NCBI GenBank assembly: GCA_033807775.1
Contig: CM066322.1
Location: forward strand, 19,271,001-19,335,000
Reading direction: 5' to 3'
Origin: Saussurea involucrata
Lineage: Eukaryota > Streptophyta > Magnoliopsida > Asterales > Asteraceae
Length of the DNA: 64,000 bases
The position numbers and the translations under genes were made by a program. The first letter of the stretch is position 1; each line of letters opens with the position of its first letter. Positions 1 to 10,856 of the stretch are shown in pieces. Under the pieces are notes generated by a model. The model worked only from the letters and a program-made list of their open reading frames with translations, was not told the DNA's origin and ran no database searches.

Positions 1-240
1 CATGGCTTCGATCGGCTAATAATAATATGTATTGAGCCTCAATTAGTTGTCGTGTGAGGTAACAAACTGTACGACAATAATCAAATGGGAACCATAAAAT
101 TGTTAAACTTGTGAAAACTAAAAAAATACATGTGCATCTTTTAACATATGTTTGTGTTTAAGTCGTGAAAAAATATATTCTAAGATATTTAAAAATATAT
201 ATAAAATATTTCTTTAATTTTTGAATTTTAAAATTTTTTA
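1..240. other. AT-rich sequence, no feature recognised
   Basis: I see no open reading frame of note and no RNA gene in this stretch. It is AT-rich and may be interior sequence of the CACTA-like element whose right end lies at about position 716, but nothing here proves that. Confidence 0.4.
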
Positions 241-244
241 AATA

Positions 245-716
245 GAAATTAAAAAAATATGTCGGTAATTACCGACAGATTATTTATTTTTTATTTTTTT
301 TAATTAACTAATCCATCGGTAAGCCGTCGCTAATTACCGACGGCTTACCGACGGATTATTTATTATTTATTTTTTATTTTTTTAATTAACTAATCCGTCG
401 GTAAGCCGTCGCTAATTACCGACGTTTTTTTAATTAACCAATCCGTCGGTAATTACCGACGGATTATTTATTATTTATTTTTTGTTTTTTTAATTAACTA
501 ATCCGTCGGTAAGCCGTCGCTAATTACCGACGGATTATTTATTTTTTGTTTTTTATTTTTTTAATTAACTAATCCGTCGGTAATTAGCGACAGCTTACCG
601 ACGGATAATTATTTTTTTATTTTTTTAAAATAAAATCCGTCGGAAATCCGTCGCTAATTACCGACGGCTGGTATCCGTCGGTAATTTTCGTCGGAAATTT
701 GAGTTTTTCTAGTAGC
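245..716. mobile_element. Right end of a CACTA-like DNA transposon with subterminal repeats
   Basis: The motifs CCGTCGGTAATTACCGACGG and CCGTCGGTAAGCCGTCGC recur in direct and inverted orientation about five times with a period of roughly 60-90 bp, separated by T-rich spacers. The tract stops at TTTTTCTAGTAGCG (about 703-716). Its reverse complement, CGCTACTAGAAAAA, resembles the CACTACTAGAAAAA terminus typical of plant CACTA (En/Spm) elements. In that superfamily, clustered subterminal repeats are transposase-binding sites. The left terminus is outside the window or not recognisable, no transposase is visible, and the first bases read CGCTA rather than CACTA, so the assignment is provisional. 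Confidence 0.5.
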
Positions 717-724
717 GCTGCACT

Positions 725-859
725 GGTGCTGGTGCTGCTACTGCTACTGGAGGACCTTTTTCGTTTGGATTTGAACCCATCCAGTAAGATGACGACGAGG
801 AAGACGACGATGTGATCATGAAGCCACTAAATAAACCGCGTACCTCACTCTTTCCTTGA
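725..859 (+). pseudogene. 3'-terminal coding fragment of an unidentified gene
   Basis: One reading frame runs from a repetitive Ala/Gly/Thr stretch through GGPFSFGFEPIQ, an in-frame TAA at 785-787, an acidic DDDEEDDD tract and KPRTSLFP to a TGA at 857-859. The composition (low-complexity Ala/Gly, aromatic-Gly motif, acidic run, basic tail) looks like the C-terminus of a real protein rather than random DNA, but I do not recognise the family. It abuts the CACTA-like end, so it could be the disrupted host gene or a captured fragment. The internal stop makes it non-functional as read. Confidence 0.3.
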
Positions 860-1173
860 TGCAGTTGTTGGCTTTGGACTTCCCTTCGCGTTGTGACTCC
901 ACGCGGCGGAGCGTGCAGTCTCCGAATCCCGTTGAGATTCGGTCGCAGAAGTCTGTAATTTACTCTTGTTTTTTTTTCTAGCTTTTTGCTAGTTTTATAA
1001 AATTTTGCCGCTAAAAAAATACCATTTAATAACTACCAGCAACTAACATATAATAGTTATTTTAATAATGCAAAACTGAAAAAAAATATATAAATCGAAA
1101 TCAGTCTCACTATATTTTTATTATTTTAAATATAATCTTTCCAACATTTATTGCATTTCTAATTCGATCAACT

Positions 1174-1216
<43 letters not shown>

Positions 1217-1450
1217 AAAAAGAAAAGTTCTAAACAACCAATAAACCATAGACAACTCTTTCGTTGTTTGCTTACCTCTTAATCCATCTAACCAAAAGAG
1301 AGCTTCTTGTTCCATCAAAACTATGTCGTTTTTACTTTGTTTTTACCTCTTAATCGGACCGGTAATGCTCTTTGGAGCTCTTACTCATTCAACAAATAAT
1401 CATTTTTGCTTACCCATTGTTAAGTGGTTATACAAAACGTCTTTAAGGAT
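860..1450. other. Intergenic sequence with a TA microsatellite
   Basis: There is no gene in this stretch. A (TA)n microsatellite occupies about 1178-1209. The short open frame at 1323-1535 runs into the neighbouring inverted-repeat element and shows no recognisable protein motif, so it is not called as a gene. Confidence 0.5.
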
Positions 1451-1727
1451 GCGTTTGGTATGCAGACCGGGTGGGATGGGATGGGACAAAAAAATAGTCC
1501 CATGTTTGGTATGCCATGGGACAAAAATTAGATGAGACAACATGAGACAAAAATAAGTTTTCATGGGAGAAAACTTAAGATTTTTTGTTCCACCAAAATA
1601 GGTGGAGCAACATGGGACTAAAACATAAGATTACTAAAATACTCATTTTTTTCCAACACCAGATAGTTAAACCTAGATTAAAATCATCTCCTCCAGTCCT
1701 GTCCCATCCAGTCTGCGTACCAAACGC
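1451..1727. mobile_element. Small terminal-inverted-repeat element (MITE)
   Basis: The left end GCGTTTGGTATGCAGAC and the reverse complement of the right end, GCGTTTGGTACGCAGAC, match at 16 of 17 bases. The interior (277 bp in total) is rich in GGGATGGGA-type and CCCATCC-type complementary runs and codes for nothing. The TGCGTTTGG-type terminus is common among hAT-like plant MITEs, but I could not find a clean 8-bp target duplication, so the superfamily stays open. Confidence 0.65.
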
Positions 1728-1750
1728 TACCTAATTAGGATTGCGTATGA

Positions 1751-2385
1751 CAGTGGCGGAACACGGACATTATAGCTTTGGGGGTCGAAAAAATTATACT
1801 ACAAAATTCCGAAACCCAAAATATAGCAATATAAATTTATTGGATTTTTATTATGTTTTTTTTACTATGATCCACTAATAAATTTTATAAAAATAAATAT
1901 ATAAAAAAATAGTTAATTTAATAATCTAAAAACAGAAAAATTAGAATATAAAATCATCGTGAATTTATTTTTTGAGCTATCATAAACTAATAAATTTTAT
2001 TAGAAATAAAAAATCGTCTATACAATACTAAAGCTTAGAACCATGATACCATTAACAAAAAATACATCAATGGATATATATCTTTTTATATAATTTTTTA
2101 TACGTTTTATAAAAGATATATGCAATAAATATGTGCCAACATGGGAAGAATTTTTTTAGTGATGAATGAAAAATAATAATATTTGTCAATAAGAAAAAAC
2201 ATAAAAACATAAAAAAAATACTTAGAGGACTTTAACCCAAAAATCCAAAATCACTTACAAAGAGCCAGGAGTGATAACCAATTTAGCAAAACACCATATG
2301 CAAACTACATTACTAATATAAGGTATTTATTTCAAACACAGCAGGGGCCATGGCCCCTTTTGGCCTTCACTGTGTTCCGCCACTG
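1751..2385. mobile_element. Non-autonomous hAT element
   Basis: Perfect 14-bp terminal inverted repeats (CAGTGGCGGAACAC and its complement) bound a 635-bp AT-rich, non-coding interior. The flanks are GCGTATGA (1743-1750) and GCGTATGG (2386-2393), a 7-of-8 match. An 8-bp target duplication together with a CAG-type terminus fits the hAT superfamily. There is no transposase, so the element would have needed one in trans. Confidence 0.8.
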
Positions 2386-2433
2386 GCGTATGGCTTAAAG
2401 TTGGTTCGTTTCAAGATGTTTGGACAATCAAAC

Positions 2434-2819
2434 TGATAAGCACCGATTTGAGATGGTGAGTCTCCTGAGAAGAGTAAAAGGAAGAAAACGAGACTTGGAG
2501 CAATTTTCTGTTATATTCCCCAAGGCATATGCAATACAGTAATTTAAATATGCAACTAGATCCTAAATGCAACATAAAATCAGGAAATAAAATGGGAAAC
2601 GTGGACCTACACTAGTAGTGGAACAATCCATGCTATTGACTAGTTCAAACCACTAATAGGGATTTATTGTTTATGACTCAGTCAACTTCCACATGGGCCC
2701 TGTAAAGATTGAGGGCTTAATCCTTATAACGAGCTGGTGGTCTGGTATCTCGCTTGGGTCTGGCACTTGCTGATGTTGGGCCGGAAGAGTGGTTTGTATC
2801 CTCTGGTTGGGGCGTATCA
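2434..2819 (-). repeat. 3' LTR of the Reina-like chromovirus
   Basis: Positions 2434-2800 repeat nearly exactly at 7317-7683. Read on the minus strand, this LTR begins TGATACGCCCC just after the polypurine tract and ends GCTTATCA, so it has the canonical TG...CA ends and is 386 bp long. It is the complete copy; the partner LTR lacks its outer 19 bp. It contains the 3' end of the chromodomain frame, because the coding region runs into the LTR. Confidence 0.85.
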
Positions 2820-5800
2820 ACTCCTCCCCTCTCGACACGGACCTTGTCCTCAAGGTCGAGTAAATGTTGGTGACGGTTAACGAACTCTGGAAAGGTGTCA
2901 CGAAATATAGCAAGGGACTCCCAAGTTGAATCTGTCACGTCACGTCCAGCCCATCGAACAAGAATTTCTAGCTGGCCTGTCGAGTTTTGGCGATGGTCCA
3001 TGATTTCTTCAGGTAAGGCGTCGTTGTTGATGTGAAGAGGGTCGATCGGTAACGCATCGGTGGTTGCTGGTGGATCACCGAAATATTCCTTAAGTAAGGA
3101 GACATGGAAAATGGGATGAATTCGCGATCCAGGGGGAGTTCCAGACGGTAAGCAACTTCTCCAATGCGCTCGAGCACTTTAAAGGGACCATAAAATCGCT
3201 TGCTTAGCTTTTTGTGTTGTCGGTCATGGACGGTAACCTGACGATAGTCACGTAAGCGTAAGTAAACCATGTCACCTACATTGAAAATTTTGTCGAGTCG
3301 GTGTTTGTTAGCTTGATTTGCCATACGTTGTCGTGTCGCGGTTAGCGTCTCTTTAATCGAATCGAGGACTCGGTTATGCTCCGCCAAGGTGGAATCAATT
3401 GTCGCGTTCTTTGAGTTTCCGAGCACATACTCGGCCATAGTCGGAACGGGGCGGCCATAGAGCGCTTGAAAAGGTGAGGTGTCGATTCCACTATGGTAAT
3501 TAGTGTTGTACCAAAATTCCGCCAAAAAAAGAAATCGAACCCACTGGTTTGGATTATCACCTGCAAAACATCGTAAGAAAGATTGCAAACATCGATTGAC
3601 GACTTCGGTTTGACCGTCGGTTTGCGGGTGATAGGCGCTCGAATGAAGCAGCGATGTTCCCAATTGTCTGAACAGTTCCGTCCAGAAGTTGCTAAGAAAA
3701 AGAGGGTCGTGGTCGGTGATAATGGATTTGGGCAGCCCATGAAGGCGATAAATCTCATGCAAGAATAACTTTGCTAGTGATGGTGCCGTAAAGTGTGTAG
3801 GCAATGGAATAAAATGTGCAAACTTCGTCAAGCGATCGACAATTACCCACACAGCTGTTTTACCGTTTGAAGGAGGTAAAGATGTGACGAAATCCATAGA
3901 AATGTCCTCCCAAACCTGTGTTGGGATCGGCAATGGTTGAAGGAGACCATACGGACGGTGTGTCGGATACTTTACCTCTTGGCATGTTTTGCAAGTCTTC
4001 ACAAATTCCATCACCTCCTGTTTTAAGCCCTTCCAGAAAAATATTGCATTTAATCTATTAAGAGTGGCCTTAACCCCTGCGTGGCCTCCCAAAGGTGTTG
4101 AGTGGAATTCCAATAGTAGTTTGCGACGAAGGGAAGGAATGTCCGGAATGAACAAGCGCCTGTCAACATAGAGTAAACTGTCACGAACTGTATGGTTTGG
4201 AAAGGCATCAGGGTTGCTCAAAACGTCGCGAAAAAGCTGTTTCCCCGGTTCTGAATTGGAGTAGAAATCGTGTAAAATGTCGAGCCAAACGGCTCTCGGT
4301 GAGGAAACCGCTAAAAATTCGGCCGTTGGTTTGCGACTAAGGGCATCGGCCACCTTGTTGTTTTCCCCCGGTGTGTAGTGTATCTCAAAGTCGTAACCGA
4401 GTAACTTTGTGGCCCATTTTTGTTGTTCCGGAGTCTGTATAGTTTGCGACAAGAGATGCTTAAGGCTTCGTTGGTCGGTGAAGATACGAAACGGACGACC
4501 AAGAAGATATTGCCTCCACTTTTTAACAGCCTCCGTAACGGCAAAGAGTTCGCGCACATAAGTGGATGACGATTGCATTTGTAGTGACATTTTCTTACTA
4601 AAAAATGCAATCGGGTGGTTTTTTTGTGAAAGAACTGCTCCAATACCGACTCCGGAAGCATCGGTTGTAACATCAAAAGGAAGCGAGAAATTAGGGGTAG
4701 CAAGAATCGGCAATAAAACCATTGCTTTTTTGAGCTCGTCGAAGGAACGCAAGGCGGCATCGGAAAAGGAAAATTGTGGTTCCTTCAAGATGTCGGTCAA
4801 CGGTGCTGCAATGGAAGCGTAATCCTTGACAAACCGTCGGTAGTACCCTGTCAACCCCAGAAAACCACGAAGGGCCGTGAGGGATGTCGGTGGCGGCCAA
4901 TTTTGGATGGCCAAAATTTTGTCTGGATCAATGGCAACACCGACTTTTGAAATGAGATGACCCAAGTACTGTATTTCCGTCACTGCAAAAACACATTTTG
5001 AAAGTTTTGCAAAATAACAATGCTTTGATAAAGTATCAAAAACATGTCGCAAATGTTCGATATGAGTGTCAAGCGAGGTACTATAAATGAGGATATCGTC
5101 GAAAAATACCAACACAAACCGTCGGAGAACATCGCGGAAGAGATCATTCATGGTAGCCTGGAATGTAGACGGAGCATTTGTCAGACCAAATGGCATGACC
5201 AAAAATTCGTAATGGCCATCGACGGTACGAAAAGCGGTCGTGTGAGTGTCCGAAGGGGCGACCCGGATTTGATGGTAACCGGCGCGAAGATCGATCTTGG
5301 AAAACACCGAAGCTCCATGTAACTCATCTAAGAGTTCGTCTACTGTCGGAATCGGAAAACGGTCACGAATGGTGATTGCATTTAAGGCGCGATAATCCAC
5401 GCAAAAACGCCAAAAGCCGTCTTTTTTTCGTACGAGTAGTACCGGTGAAGAATATGGACTTTGACTTGGGCGGATGAGACCATCTCGTAGCATTTCCGCA
5501 ATTAGTTCGGACATGATCTGTTTTTGGTAATGCGGATATCTGTAAGGTTTGACATTGACGGGGGGTGCATTGGGTAAGGTAGGGATGTGGTGATTGGTGG
5601 GGCGGTGTGGCAGAAGAGAATTGGGTTGTTCAAAAAGTCTATTGTGGTTACGAAGCAAGGCGTCGATCCGAGGGTCTGTTGTGGATGTGGGAAGTTTGGA
5701 TGGTGAGATGGTGGGTGGGTGGTGACAAATCAATGCATGCATGGAGGCTACAGCCTGTTTACGCATTAAATGTTGAAGGCTACTTGGGGAAACATGTGTC

Positions 5801-7290
5801 GCGATAGGGTCGCCGCGTAAGAGTACCGTTGTACCGTTCCATTGGAATGACATTTGAGGGATAGAAAAATCGGCAACGATAGGACCAAGAGAGCTTAACC
5901 AAGCGAGACCCAACACTATGTCAGCCCCTTCAATCGGAAGGACAAAAACATAAACTGGGAAGTCATGGCCCTTTAGTTGAAGCTCAAGACTGGGGCAAAA
6001 AGAGTCGCAATTCAAGAATGAACCGTCTCCGATCATAACGGGGAAGGATGGTATGGGGTTAACCGGCAATGCGAGAAAAGAAGCGACTCGGGGTTGGATG
6101 ATATTATGGGTACTTCCCGAGTCTACGAGAACTGTAACCGGGTGGCCGTGAATATGGCCGGTCATTCGCAAGGCTTTTGGGGAAGCAAGGCCTAGCAACG
6201 CGGCGTTTGAAAGTGACAAAAAATGCGAATGTTGATCGAGCTCAGGTTCTGCTTTTGAATTTTCGGGGTGGCAGTCGGCTGTGGTCATTGGCATTGGAAA
6301 GAGGTCGGGTGTGGGAGAATCGTCATTGTCAGCGATGACGAGGAATTGAGGTGGGTTGCATTTGTGTCCGGGGTGGTATTTGGCCGGACAACGGAAACAT
6401 AAGCCCTCGGCTCGGCGTTTTTGTAAGGCTTCCGGTGATAGCCGGGTAAAAGGAAGGTTGGTTTGGGTGGGTGTCGGTAAAAGTGGTGTCGTAGTGGAGG
6501 TGGGAGCCGGTAGGGTGGGTGGGGGGCGTGGGTTTGGTACGGTCGGAGGGAAGAAACTGCGTGGTGTGGATTGAAAACGGGCACGAGAGTTTGCGATTTT
6601 GTCTTCGATTAGCTTCGATAAGCCGTAGGCGTGGTGTAGGGTGCGTGGGTGATGGAGTGAAAGCCCGGATTGTATGTCGGGTTTGAGACCAGAGATAAAG
6701 CAATTGAGCAAGGCGTCGGGGGATAGTCCGACAACGAAATTGCTAACTCGTTCGAACTCGGTCTGGTATGCGGATACGGTGGTGGTTTGGCGAAGTTTAA
6801 AGAGGGCGGCTTGGTGGTTTTCGTAAGACGAGGGTCCAAAGCGGAGTTCCATCGCACGAGTGAAGTCCGACCAAGTGGTTAAAAGGTTGTTGTGGGATAA
6901 ATGTTTATACCAACTAAGGGCATCTCCGGTAAAGTAGAAAACCGCAAAATTGAGTCGTTGTGGGAGGGGAATGTTGTAAAAGGCGAAGTAGTTTTCGGCT
7001 TGAAAAATCCAGTCAAGAGGATTGGAACCATCGAATGCGGGAAGGGTGATTTTTGGGGGACGACCGGTTTGAGGGGGAGGGGGCGGCGGCGGTGGAGGGG
7101 TTGGTGGGTCGTCGGTTTTGGCAAGGCTGTTGACAAGGTTTGCGGTAGTTTCGATTTGGGTGGCCATGTGAGTGGAAAGATTGTCAAGTTTGAGGTTAGT
7201 GGCTTGTGAAAGAGTGATGAGTTGGGTCATATGTTCGACCATGGCGGCCATGGAGTCTTCGAGGGTTGGGGTTTCGCGACGGGGAGGCAT
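2717..7290 (-). pseudogene. Ty3/gypsy chromovirus gag-pol polyprotein, one frameshift
   Basis: This is the retrotransposon polyprotein for particle assembly, reverse transcription and integration. The start is the ATG at 7290 (MPPRRETPT); the longer upstream frame runs into the primer site and LTR. Visible in order: gag domain; CCHC knuckle CFRCPAKYHPGHKC (about residue 300); aspartic protease VDSGSTHNII (about 390); reverse transcriptase with KIDLRAGYHQ and FFDDILIYS (about 730); RNase H with TTDASGVGIGAVL; integrase HHCC zinc finger ending CKTCQ (about 1100); integrase core with MDFVTSLP, TDHDPLFL and YHPQTDGQ; then a chromodomain in another frame (WAGRDVTDSTWES, inside 2717-3001). The frame changes at a five-base G run (3132-3136 on the plus strand), so the chromodomain is cut off from pol. 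The short element length, small LTRs and chromodomain fit the Reina lineage of plant chromoviruses; that lineage call is inference. Confidence 0.85.
2820..2834 (-). other. Polypurine tract of the Reina-like element
   Basis: On the minus strand this reads as a purine run (GAGAGGGGAGGAGT type) directly upstream of the TG that starts the 3' LTR. This is the usual position of the plus-strand DNA synthesis primer of LTR retrotransposons. Confidence 0.7.
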
Positions 7291-7298
7291 GGTGAGAC

Positions 7299-7316
7299 GT
7301 GAATGAAAGCACCAAT
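7299..7316 (-). other. Putative primer-binding site of the Reina-like element
   Basis: Next to the inner edge of the 5' LTR the minus strand reads ATTGGTGCTTTCATTCACG. The position is correct for a tRNA primer site. I do not assign the tRNA; it is not the common TGGTATCAGAGC initiator-Met site. Confidence 0.5.
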
Positions 7317-7683
7317 TGATAAGCACCGATTTGAGATGGTGAGTCTCCTGAGAAGAGTAAAAGGAAGAAAACGAGACTTGGAGCAATTTTCTGTTATATT
7401 CCCCAAGGCATATGCAATACAGTAATTTAAATATGCAACTAGATCCTAAATGCAACATAAAATCAGGAAATAAAATGGGAAACGTGGACCTACACTAGTA
7501 GTGGAACAATCCATGCTATTGACTAGTTCAAACCACTAATAGGGATTTATTGTTTATGACTCAGTCAACTTCCACATGGGCCCTGTAAAGATTGAGGGCT
7601 TAATCCTTATAACGAGCTGGTGGTCTGGTATCTCGCTTGTGTCTGGCACTTGCTGATGTTGGGCCGGAAGAGTGGTTTGTATC
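7317..7683 (-). repeat. 5' LTR of the Reina-like chromovirus, outer end truncated
   Basis: It matches 2434-2800 over its full 367 bp. Its homology stops at GTATC (7683), where the other LTR continues for 19 more bases to its TG terminus. The outer end of this LTR has therefore been lost or replaced, no target duplication can be scored, and the element cannot integrate as a normal unit. Confidence 0.8.
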
Positions 7684-8293
7684 GGAACAGTTTAAAAATG
7701 TTCAACTCGTTAAAAACTTTTCAAACCATAACCCGTTTGATTGAGTTGTCTCATAATAGCAAAACTGCAACAACATACTACTTAAATAACCATTAGTCAC
7801 TTCTAGTATAAATTAATTGACCATTTATGCTACACTGGAAACAAAGAAAAACCTAACCAAGCCAACATCAAGAAGATAGTTGAAGATTATGGCAAATAGA
7901 AAATAAAATATCGGATGGAACTGCAACATACTTATACATAAGAGCTAACTAGTCGCCAGCCACATCCATACATATTTAAGGCAACAATAGCAAATAATGC
8001 ATATAACATATAAGAAGTGTATTAGATTCATCCGGTTCTGGTACAAATGAGTCTAATCCAATTCCAATCCAATACATGTAGCTTAAAGATTTTACAATTT
8101 AATTAAGTACTTTTGGGTTGATGTGCACCCTTTATTCTTAATTCATTTAACATTTAATAACAACGATTAACACGCTTATAGCAATATTCTTACATAAGAA
8201 GTTATTTTATCAAAAAGAAACTTAAAATAAATTTTTTATTTTGGTTTTTTGGGATGTACATTTTAGAAATAATTCTATAGCATTAATTAATTA
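7684..8293. other. Intergenic AT-rich sequence
   Basis: I find no gene, repeat terminus or RNA gene here. The sequence is AT-rich and unremarkable by eye. Confidence 0.5.
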
Positions 8294-8734
8294 AGGCATT
8301 GTTTGGCAAAAAAAAAGCTAGCTTATAAACTAGCTTATAAGCTAGTTTTTTTGTACATGTTTGGATGACCATAAGCTAGCTTTTTGAAACACTACTTGGA
8401 GTAGCGTTTCAGTAGATTTTTGTAAATATTTCAATATTGCTCTTATTATCATTTACTAACTATTATTATTAATAAATATTAATTTTTTAAATTTAATTAT
8501 AATTAATTAATATTAACTGAAAATTAATAAAATAAATTTTAATTATTTAGAGTTATTGTTAATCATATAAATTTATTTTTTATTTTTAATATCAATGAAT
8601 ATTTTTTAATTATCAATTACTATTATTTTTTAATTATTTTTTGATTATTTTTTCATATCGTATGTAACGATTATTTAAAATCATAAGTTAATAATATATT
8701 TTTTTTTAAAACTTGTTTTAACAAATTCAAAATT

Positions 8735-10293
8735 GGGAAATTAATTAAAATGCCACAAGTTTGACCAACACTTACCAAAATGCCACAAATCTCTCACAGT
8801 TTGCAAAAATGTCATTTTTTCCCGCGATGGGAGCCCGCGATCGCGGGCCCAAGGACCATTTTTGACACTTTTTGAAACTTGCAGGGACCATTTTTGAAAA
8901 ATTCCATCCCGGGTCGCGGACTCCCATCGCGGGGGTTTTATTTTTGTGACTTTTCAATTGCAAGAGACCATTTTTGAAAAATTGAACCGCGGTCATGGTT
9001 GAAAAGCCCCGCACACATGTTTTTATTGATTTTTAATTGTAATTTACACTTTCAACCCCTATACTTATTTACCTACTTTACTTTATACCTTTTACTTTCA
9101 TAATTTTAATTTTACATTTAACACATATAATCGTTTATTAACTATAATACGTTAAAAAAATACGTTTTAATTTTAACAAGTTACGCTATTATAATCGTCT
9201 CTTCGATACGTTCGAAATGAGCCCAATTTTAATTTTTTTTGGATTTATATATTTTAATATATATCATATACACTACATAAAAAATATTTTTTATATTTAA
9301 AATTCATACCCTTATAGTTAATTATTTAATTTATGATACATCTCTTATAGTTTTTATGTTTTATTTATTTTATTATCGATGGTCCAAGTGTAAGTATTAC
9401 AAGTTGGCGGAGGCTTTGTGATGAACATACATCGATCCTTTTATGCATACTTTGTAACTGCAAATACTTCAGTTCCAAACACACATGAATCATCGTTCGA
9501 CAAATACCCATTTTCACAATTCTTAAATGAGTCCAGTGATACCAACTTGTTAAAACCCCATTTCATATTCTTCTCGTGAAACCTTCTCCTATTGCCATTT
9601 ACGATATTTATAAACACATTCAAATAATAATAATTTAAAACGATTTAATGAATTAGTTAATATATGATTATTATGTTAATGCGATAGAAGTGTAAAACAA
9701 AATTGGAAAAAAAGAGATGTATCATAAATTAAATAACTAACTATAAGGGTATGAATTTTAAATATAAAAAATATTTTTTATGTAGTGTATATGATATATA
9801 TTAAAATATATAAATCCAAAAAAATTTAAGATTGGGCTCATTTCGAGCGTATCGAAGAGACGATTATAATAGCGTAACTTGTTAAAATTAAAACGTATTT
9901 TTTAACGTATTATAGTTAATAAACAATTATATGTGTTAAATGTAAAATTAAAATTATGAAAGTAAAAGGTATAAAGTAAAGTAGGTAAATAAGTATAGGG
10001 GTTGAAAGTGTAAATTACAATTAAAAATCAATAAAAAGCATGTGCCGCGGGACTTTTCAACCGTGACCGCGGTTCAATTTTTCAAAAATGGTCCCTTGCA
10101 ATTGAAAAGTCACAAAAATAAAACCCCCGTGATGGGAGCCCGCGACCGCGGGATGAAATTTTTCAAAAATGGTCCTTGGGCCCGCGATCGCGGGCTCCCA
10201 TCGTGGGAAAAAATGACATTTTTGCAAACTGGGAGAGATTTGTGGCATTTTGGTAAGTGTTGGTCAAACTTGTGGCATTTTAATTAATTTCCC
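8735..10293. mobile_element. MULE A: Pack-MULE with long TIRs
   Basis: The element begins GGGAAATTAATTAAAATGCC and ends with its complement. The direct repeat TTCAAAATT lies immediately outside both ends (8726-8734 and 10294-10302), a perfect 9-bp target duplication as expected for Mutator-like elements. The terminal inverted repeats are about 600 bp (8735-9346 and 9712-10293) and contain GC-rich CCCGCGATCGCGGG-type palindromes. The 365-bp core has no transposase and holds a captured host-gene fragment. It shares termini with MULE B and MULE C, which carry transposase genes. Confidence 0.88.
9380..9625 (-). pseudogene. Captured MATH-domain (TRAF-like) gene fragment
   Basis: On the minus strand, 9441-9623 encodes a stretch with HEKNMKWGFNKLVSLDSFKN, NGYLSNDDSCVFGTEVFAV. 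That is the conserved second half of a plant MATH domain, where the WGF...L and GYL..D.C.FG.EVF pattern is usual. After a stop, another frame (about 9380-9425) reads TYTWTIDN, the typical start of a following MATH domain. The source was probably a tandem-MATH protein gene of the plant TRAF-like family. Both ends are missing and the frame is broken, so no MATH protein can be made. The piece lies exactly in the non-TIR core of a MULE, which identifies it as transduplicated. Confidence 0.75.
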
Positions 10294-10573
10294 TTCAAAA
10301 TTTATAGTATATATGTAATAATAAATTTTAAAATCTTTTAATTAGCATATTACATTATTTTTTTTTATTACATATGTTGTATTAATTAACATATTATATT
10401 ATTATAAATTTGTTTTAATTACATAATTAAATTTGTAATTGATAATTATTTAAAGATGTCCTTTTTTGGTCATTTTACATGTTTATAAACTACTTTTATC
10501 AAACGTGACTTTTTTCATCAGCCAGCTTATCAGCTACCAGCTAGCTTATCAGCTAGTTTGCCAAACATAGCCT

Positions 10574-10813
10574 AAATGTGGCAATTGGTTGTATAAATGA
10601 TGTAATAATGATATTTGAATGTGTTAAGCAAAGAGGTTGATGGTGGATGACATGTTAACTTAGTTTAAGAATTGGGTGACATTGATTTAAATTAAAGCAT
10701 GATTATAGGGGTTTGTGTCTGGATTTTGGATCCTTTTTCTGCCTATAAAGTGAATCTTTATTTTATACCAATATTTATTATTTCTCAGGTGCCCTTCAGA
10801 TGCTGTTAAGAGT

Positions 10814-10851
<38 letters not shown>

Positions 10852-10856
10852 AATAT
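10574..10856. other. Intergenic sequence with compound microsatellite
   Basis: There is no gene here. A (CA)n(TA)n tract occupies about 10814-10850 and forms the left flank of MULE B. The right flank of that element (14584 onward) continues as (TA)n(GA)n. Confidence 0.6.

Larger units (their letters stand above)
8294..10573. mobile_element. TIR element split by a Pack-MULE
   Basis: The left arm (8294-8734) starts AGGCATTGTTTGGCAAA. The right arm (10303-10573) ends with the complement of AGGCTATGTTTGGCAAA. Both ends are followed inward by repeats of AGCTAGCTTATAAGCTAG type. The TTTGGCAAA terminus resembles hAT-like or foldback MITEs of plants. No clean target duplication is visible. The insert at 8735-10293 and one 9-bp duplication account for the gap between the arms. 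Confidence 0.55.

Noticed and set aside
250..600. Regularly spaced repeats resembling a CRISPR array
   Set aside because: The repeats are palindromic subterminal motifs with non-unique T-rich spacers in a plant genome; no cas-like genes are near.
4311..7209. Many plus- and minus-strand open frames overlapping the chromovirus polyprotein
   Set aside because: They are out-of-frame shadows of the long gag-pol frame and have no motifs of their own.
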